From: an uncultured Prevotellaceae bacterium
Lineage (GTDB): Bacteria; Bacteroidota; Bacteroidia; Bacteroidales; Bacteroidaceae
NCBI GenBank assembly: GCA_902778535.1
Contig: CACYYG010000022.1
Coordinates: 1-64,000 of the forward strand
Length of the DNA stretch: 64,000 nucleotides
Direction: 5' to 3'
Shown: positions 61,952 to 64,000 of the stretch, piece by piece
How positions within the stretch are numbered: position 1 is the stretch's first letter
Layout of the letters: every line of letters begins with the position of its first letter
The notes under the pieces: model-generated
What the model saw: only the letters and a program-made list of their open reading frames with translations
The model's database searches: none
What the model was told of the DNA's origin: nothing
Made by a program: the position numbers and the translations under genes

Positions 61952-62087
61952 GTTTCTACCAGAGAAACAAAGTGTTTCAAGGGCAAAAACAAAGTGTTTC
62001 TAGCCTTGAAACAAAGTGTTTCAAATCAACAGACGCTGTGAAACACTTTGTTTCAAACCGAATGGCTCGTTGAAACAAAATGTTCCA
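61952..62087. repeat. 11-bp-phased array of GTTTCA words in both orientations
   Basis: GTTTCA-like words and their complement TGAAAC alternate at 61952, 61963, 61974, 61985 (degenerate), 61996, 62007 and 62018, each 11 bp apart; after the centre they resume at 62039, 62050, 62071 and 62082 with a 1-bp phase slip on each side. 62006-62023 and 62039-62056 form a perfect 18-bp inverted repeat. It lies upstream of the giant gene. Confidence 0.8.
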
Positions 62088-62118
62088 AATGCTTTATGCT
62101 TACACAGAATTGTTTTTT

Positions 62119-62477
62119 GGAAGACAACACAAACCGCTCGGCTTTGCCGGAACAGGGACAACTTTTTTTTTCAAGAACACGAATGACCACGAATGATTCA
62201 TAAATTTTTATTGTCAGTCATTCGAGTTGTCCTAGTTGTTCTAGTTGTCTTTAATACAACTACATTTTGTTTTTTGGAAGACAACACAAACAACAGGGAC
62301 AACTTTTTTTCAAGAACTCGAATGACCACGAATGATTCATTAATTTTTATTGTCAGTCATTCGAGTTGTCCTAGTTGTTCTAGTTGTCTTCAATACAAAT
62401 ACATTTTGTTTTTTGGAAGACAACCCAAAGAACATGGACAACTTTTTTTTCAAGAACACGAATGACCATGAATTGTT
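62119..62477. repeat. Tandem large hairpins with GACAAC/GTTGTC words every 9 bp
   Basis: Units start at 62119, 62276 and 62415. In the second unit GACAAC-like words start at 62280, 62289, 62298 and GTTGTC-like words at 62365, 62374, 62383. An inner stem, AACTCGAATGAC with GTCATTCGAGTT, makes each unit one long hairpin. Unit 1 has an extra segment starting CCGCTCGGC; unit 3 keeps only its left half and is cut off where the modular repeat at 62480 begins. Confidence 0.88.
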
Positions 62478-62479
62478 CA

Positions 62480-62622
62480 TTTAAGTTTCGCATTCGCTTA
62501 ACTTTGGTAGTTAGAGGTAGTTAGAAGAATTTATCGGCCTTCGGCCTTAGAAGTATAGGTCATTTGTTATGGTCTATGAAGGAGTTTTTGCGTAGCCATC
62601 AGTGTGAGAAAGTTGAATAAAT
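62480..62622 (+). repeat. Copy B of the modular dispersed repeat
   Basis: Modules at 62480-62500, 62584-62604 and 62606-62622 match copy A (42880-42999) with a single difference, but here the variable segment (83 bp, with GTAGTTAGAG-type direct repeats and a GGCCTTCGGCC palindrome) lies between modules one and two instead of between two and three. Confidence 0.8.
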
Positions 62623-62671
62623 GCGTCTACTTTAAAAAGTCATGGTATGAAGAAATGCGCAGGAAAACAGT

Positions 62672-62715
62672 GCGCAGCCGCTGCACGCCCATTGAGGGGC
62701 GGGAAGCGGCTGCGC
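62672..62715. other. GC-rich hairpin downstream of the fimbrillin-like gene
   Basis: GCGCAGCCGCT (62672-62682) and AGCGGCTGCGC (62705-62715) form a perfect 11-bp stem with a 22-nt loop. No T-tract follows on the minus strand, so it is not a standard terminator; it may protect the 3' end of the mRNA from the right. Confidence 0.55.
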
Positions 62716-62765
62716 CGAGCGGTTCTTCTTATTCTTTTATTCTTGTTGTCTTGTTGTCTTTGCTG

Positions 62766-64000
62766 TTAGTTTCGTTTGTCAAGGATGACGTCGCAGGTAA
62801 AGCTATAGGTGTACTGGGGGCCTGTCGATGGGCCGAGCTTCACGGTGATGGTGACAGCTGTCTTATAGAGTTTGCCATTTAATGAATCTGAATTGTTCAG
62901 CTCACCGATAAAGCACCGGGTGGCACTGTCGTAGACGAAGGGGCTCTTCACGATCTTCCCGTCGCCCGACACGTCCGTGCCGTCGCCATTCGTCCAGCTG
63001 ACAGACACAAACTCCACCTCCGGGTCAGAGAAGTCACGCCAGTTGTCTTCAGATCTCTTCTTGACGAAGGGCTGTAGGGCAATCATGCCGCCTGTGCTGA
63101 AGGTGGCCTTCTGGGCGTCGCTGCTGAGCATCACTGCCGGATAGCCGGCGATGGGCACGAAGGCGAGCGGCTCGACGCGGAACAGCCAGTCGCTGAGGAT
63201 GACGGGGATGACGCGGTAGTCGTTGCGGGCGATGTAGTGCCAGGCATCATTATCAGTGGTAGTGCTGCCGCTTTGGTTAATCAGTGCATGAGTGTAGACC
63301 ACGTCCGTGTAGACCACGTCCTCGCCCGTGCCCGTCTTTTTTGTCTTTATTCCCAATGACAAGTAGAACAGGCCAGTGCCGTTGCCGGTCGTGGCGCTCG
63401 CGTTGTCGATGGGTGCCTCGCTCTCATTGACGTAGAATGTGAACGTCACGGGCGCCTGTCCCTCGCCCGTCGAGTGGTGACCGTCGTGAGCCACCAGGCG
63501 TGAGGCCGCGGGCGTGATGTAGGTCATATTTCCCTTCGTGGCGGCGGAGCCGAGGTTCGGCTGCAGGTCCTTGTGCTGCGTCACGGGCATCTGGTCCTTC
63601 CCTGTGGTCGTCGTCCAGCGGGGCAGCAACAGCAGGTTATTGGTGCCGTTGGCGGTGATGTCGGTCAGCGAGATGCTCTCGATGGTGGCGTCCGTGGCCC
63701 CGTCGTTATATACCTGAACCTCTATCTTGGCCAGCATACGCACGACGATGAGGTCTTTTGTTCTATCGGTTTCAGCGATGGTCTGCACATTGCTCATGGG
63801 GATGCCCTTCTCGTCGAAGCCATTGTCGGCGGTGGGGTCGAAGTTGTTACCATTGATGGTGGCGGTCTTAGCAGCTACAGTGGCTCTGGTCACACTTCCC
63901 GTCACTTCGATTTCAACAGGTGTACTACCGATAGTGGTGGGTATGGTGCTGGCTGTCAGTCCTAAGAGCGAGCAGACTTTGGCGACAGAGATGTTGGCAA
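62766..64000 (-). CDS. Fimbrillin/FimB-like surface protein, 5' end outside the window
   Basis: The frame is open through the right edge (visible residues begin ANISVAKVCSLLGLTAST), so the gene is partial; an internal GTG at 63905 is not its true start. About 411 residues are visible. Stretches such as KDLIVVRMLAKIEVQVYNDGATDATIESISLTDI and the later VTFTFYVNESEAP resemble major or minor fimbrial subunits (fimbrillin, Mfa/FimA-like) of Bacteroidota, which carry an R-x-x-AKI strand and beta-sandwich domains. The C-terminus (YSFTCDVILDKRN) matches no tail of the other secreted proteins here. Assignment is by pattern only; the lipobox and N-terminus that would settle it are not in view. Confidence 0.6.
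   Translation of the reverse strand, partial: ANISVAKVCSLLGLTASTIPTTIGSTPVEIEVTGSVTRATVAAKTATINGNNFDPTADNGFDEKGIPMSNVQTIAETDRTKDLIVVRMLAKIEVQVYNDGATDATIESISLTDITANGTNNLLLLPRWTTTTGKDQMPVTQHKDLQPNLGSAATKGNMTYITPAASRLVAHDGHHSTGEGQAPVTFTFYVNESEAPIDNASATTGNGTGLFYLSLGIKTKKTGTGEDVVYTDVVYTHALINQSGSTTTDNDAWHYIARNDYRVIPVILSDWLFRVEPLAFVPIAGYPAVMLSSDAQKATFSTGGMIALQPFVKKRSEDNWRDFSDPEVEFVSVSWTNGDGTDVSGDGKIVKSPFVYDSATRCFIGELNNSDSLNGKLYKTAVTITVKLGPSTGPQYTYSFTCDVILDKRN

Overview
The window reads as a chromosomal segment of a Bacteroidota gut or rumen bacterium, most likely Prevotellaceae (Prevotella/Segatella-like). The evidence is two SusC/SusD pairs, many SPII lipoproteins whose lipobox is followed by acidic residues, promoters of the Bacteroidota type (TTTG about 20 bp before TAnnTTTG), near absence of Shine-Dalgarno sequences, and the C-terminal tail [IF]YNLxGQRV...KG..I.NGK seen on several secreted proteins. 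Coding DNA is GC-rich and gaps are AT-rich. I cannot name a species.

Layout. 371-8615 (+): susC, susD and two surface glycan-binding lipoproteins. 8836-14363 (-): a secreted protein of unknown function, a membrane TPR/HTH regulator, a gene remnant and a PreA-like dehydrogenase. 14632-17671 (+): a GH26 and a GH5 lipoprotein enzyme sharing a homologous N-terminal domain; with the susCD block they probably form a split locus for beta-mannan, glucomannan or a related beta-glucan. 17896-21624 (+): dnaE. 21704-25238: a DUF2264 protein and a CotH-like protein, divergent. 25379-38337 (-): a full fructan utilisation locus (SusC, SusD, DUF4960 levan-binding type protein, two GH32 enzymes, a small secreted protein, a sugar MFS permease and a PfkB fructokinase). 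38518-46737 (-): a pectin-side-chain type cluster (esterase, GH2, PL11 lyase) headed by an unusual LacI-type-sensor/AraC membrane regulator. 47606-51785 (-): tRNA-Arg(CCU), a LolC/E permease, rbfA, pyridoxal kinase and an aldo/keto reductase. 52040-61717 (-): a 3225-residue secreted protein. 62766-64000 (-): a fimbrillin-like protein cut by the window end.

The fructan locus works as a unit: SusCD plus the DUF4960 protein capture fructan, the lipoprotein GH32 cuts it at the surface, the second GH32 releases fructose, the MFS permease imports it and the kinase phosphorylates it. Its three transcription starts share an ATCGTTCA / AATGTAACATT operator at matching distances from the -7 box.

The least explained content is between genes. 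Three loci (8688, 17745, 61952) carry arrays of a 6-bp word repeated in alternating orientation every 11 bp, with a different word at each locus (GTACAC, GTAACC, GTTTCA). Three others (49507, 50784, 62119) carry hairpins built of three GACAAC words and three GTTGTC words spaced by exactly 9 bp. There are also an inverted pair of a diverged ~427-bp structured repeat, a modular repeat pair with a displaced variable segment, and a GC-rich repeat module that has entered coding sequence at the ends of lolC, rbfA and a GH32 gene.
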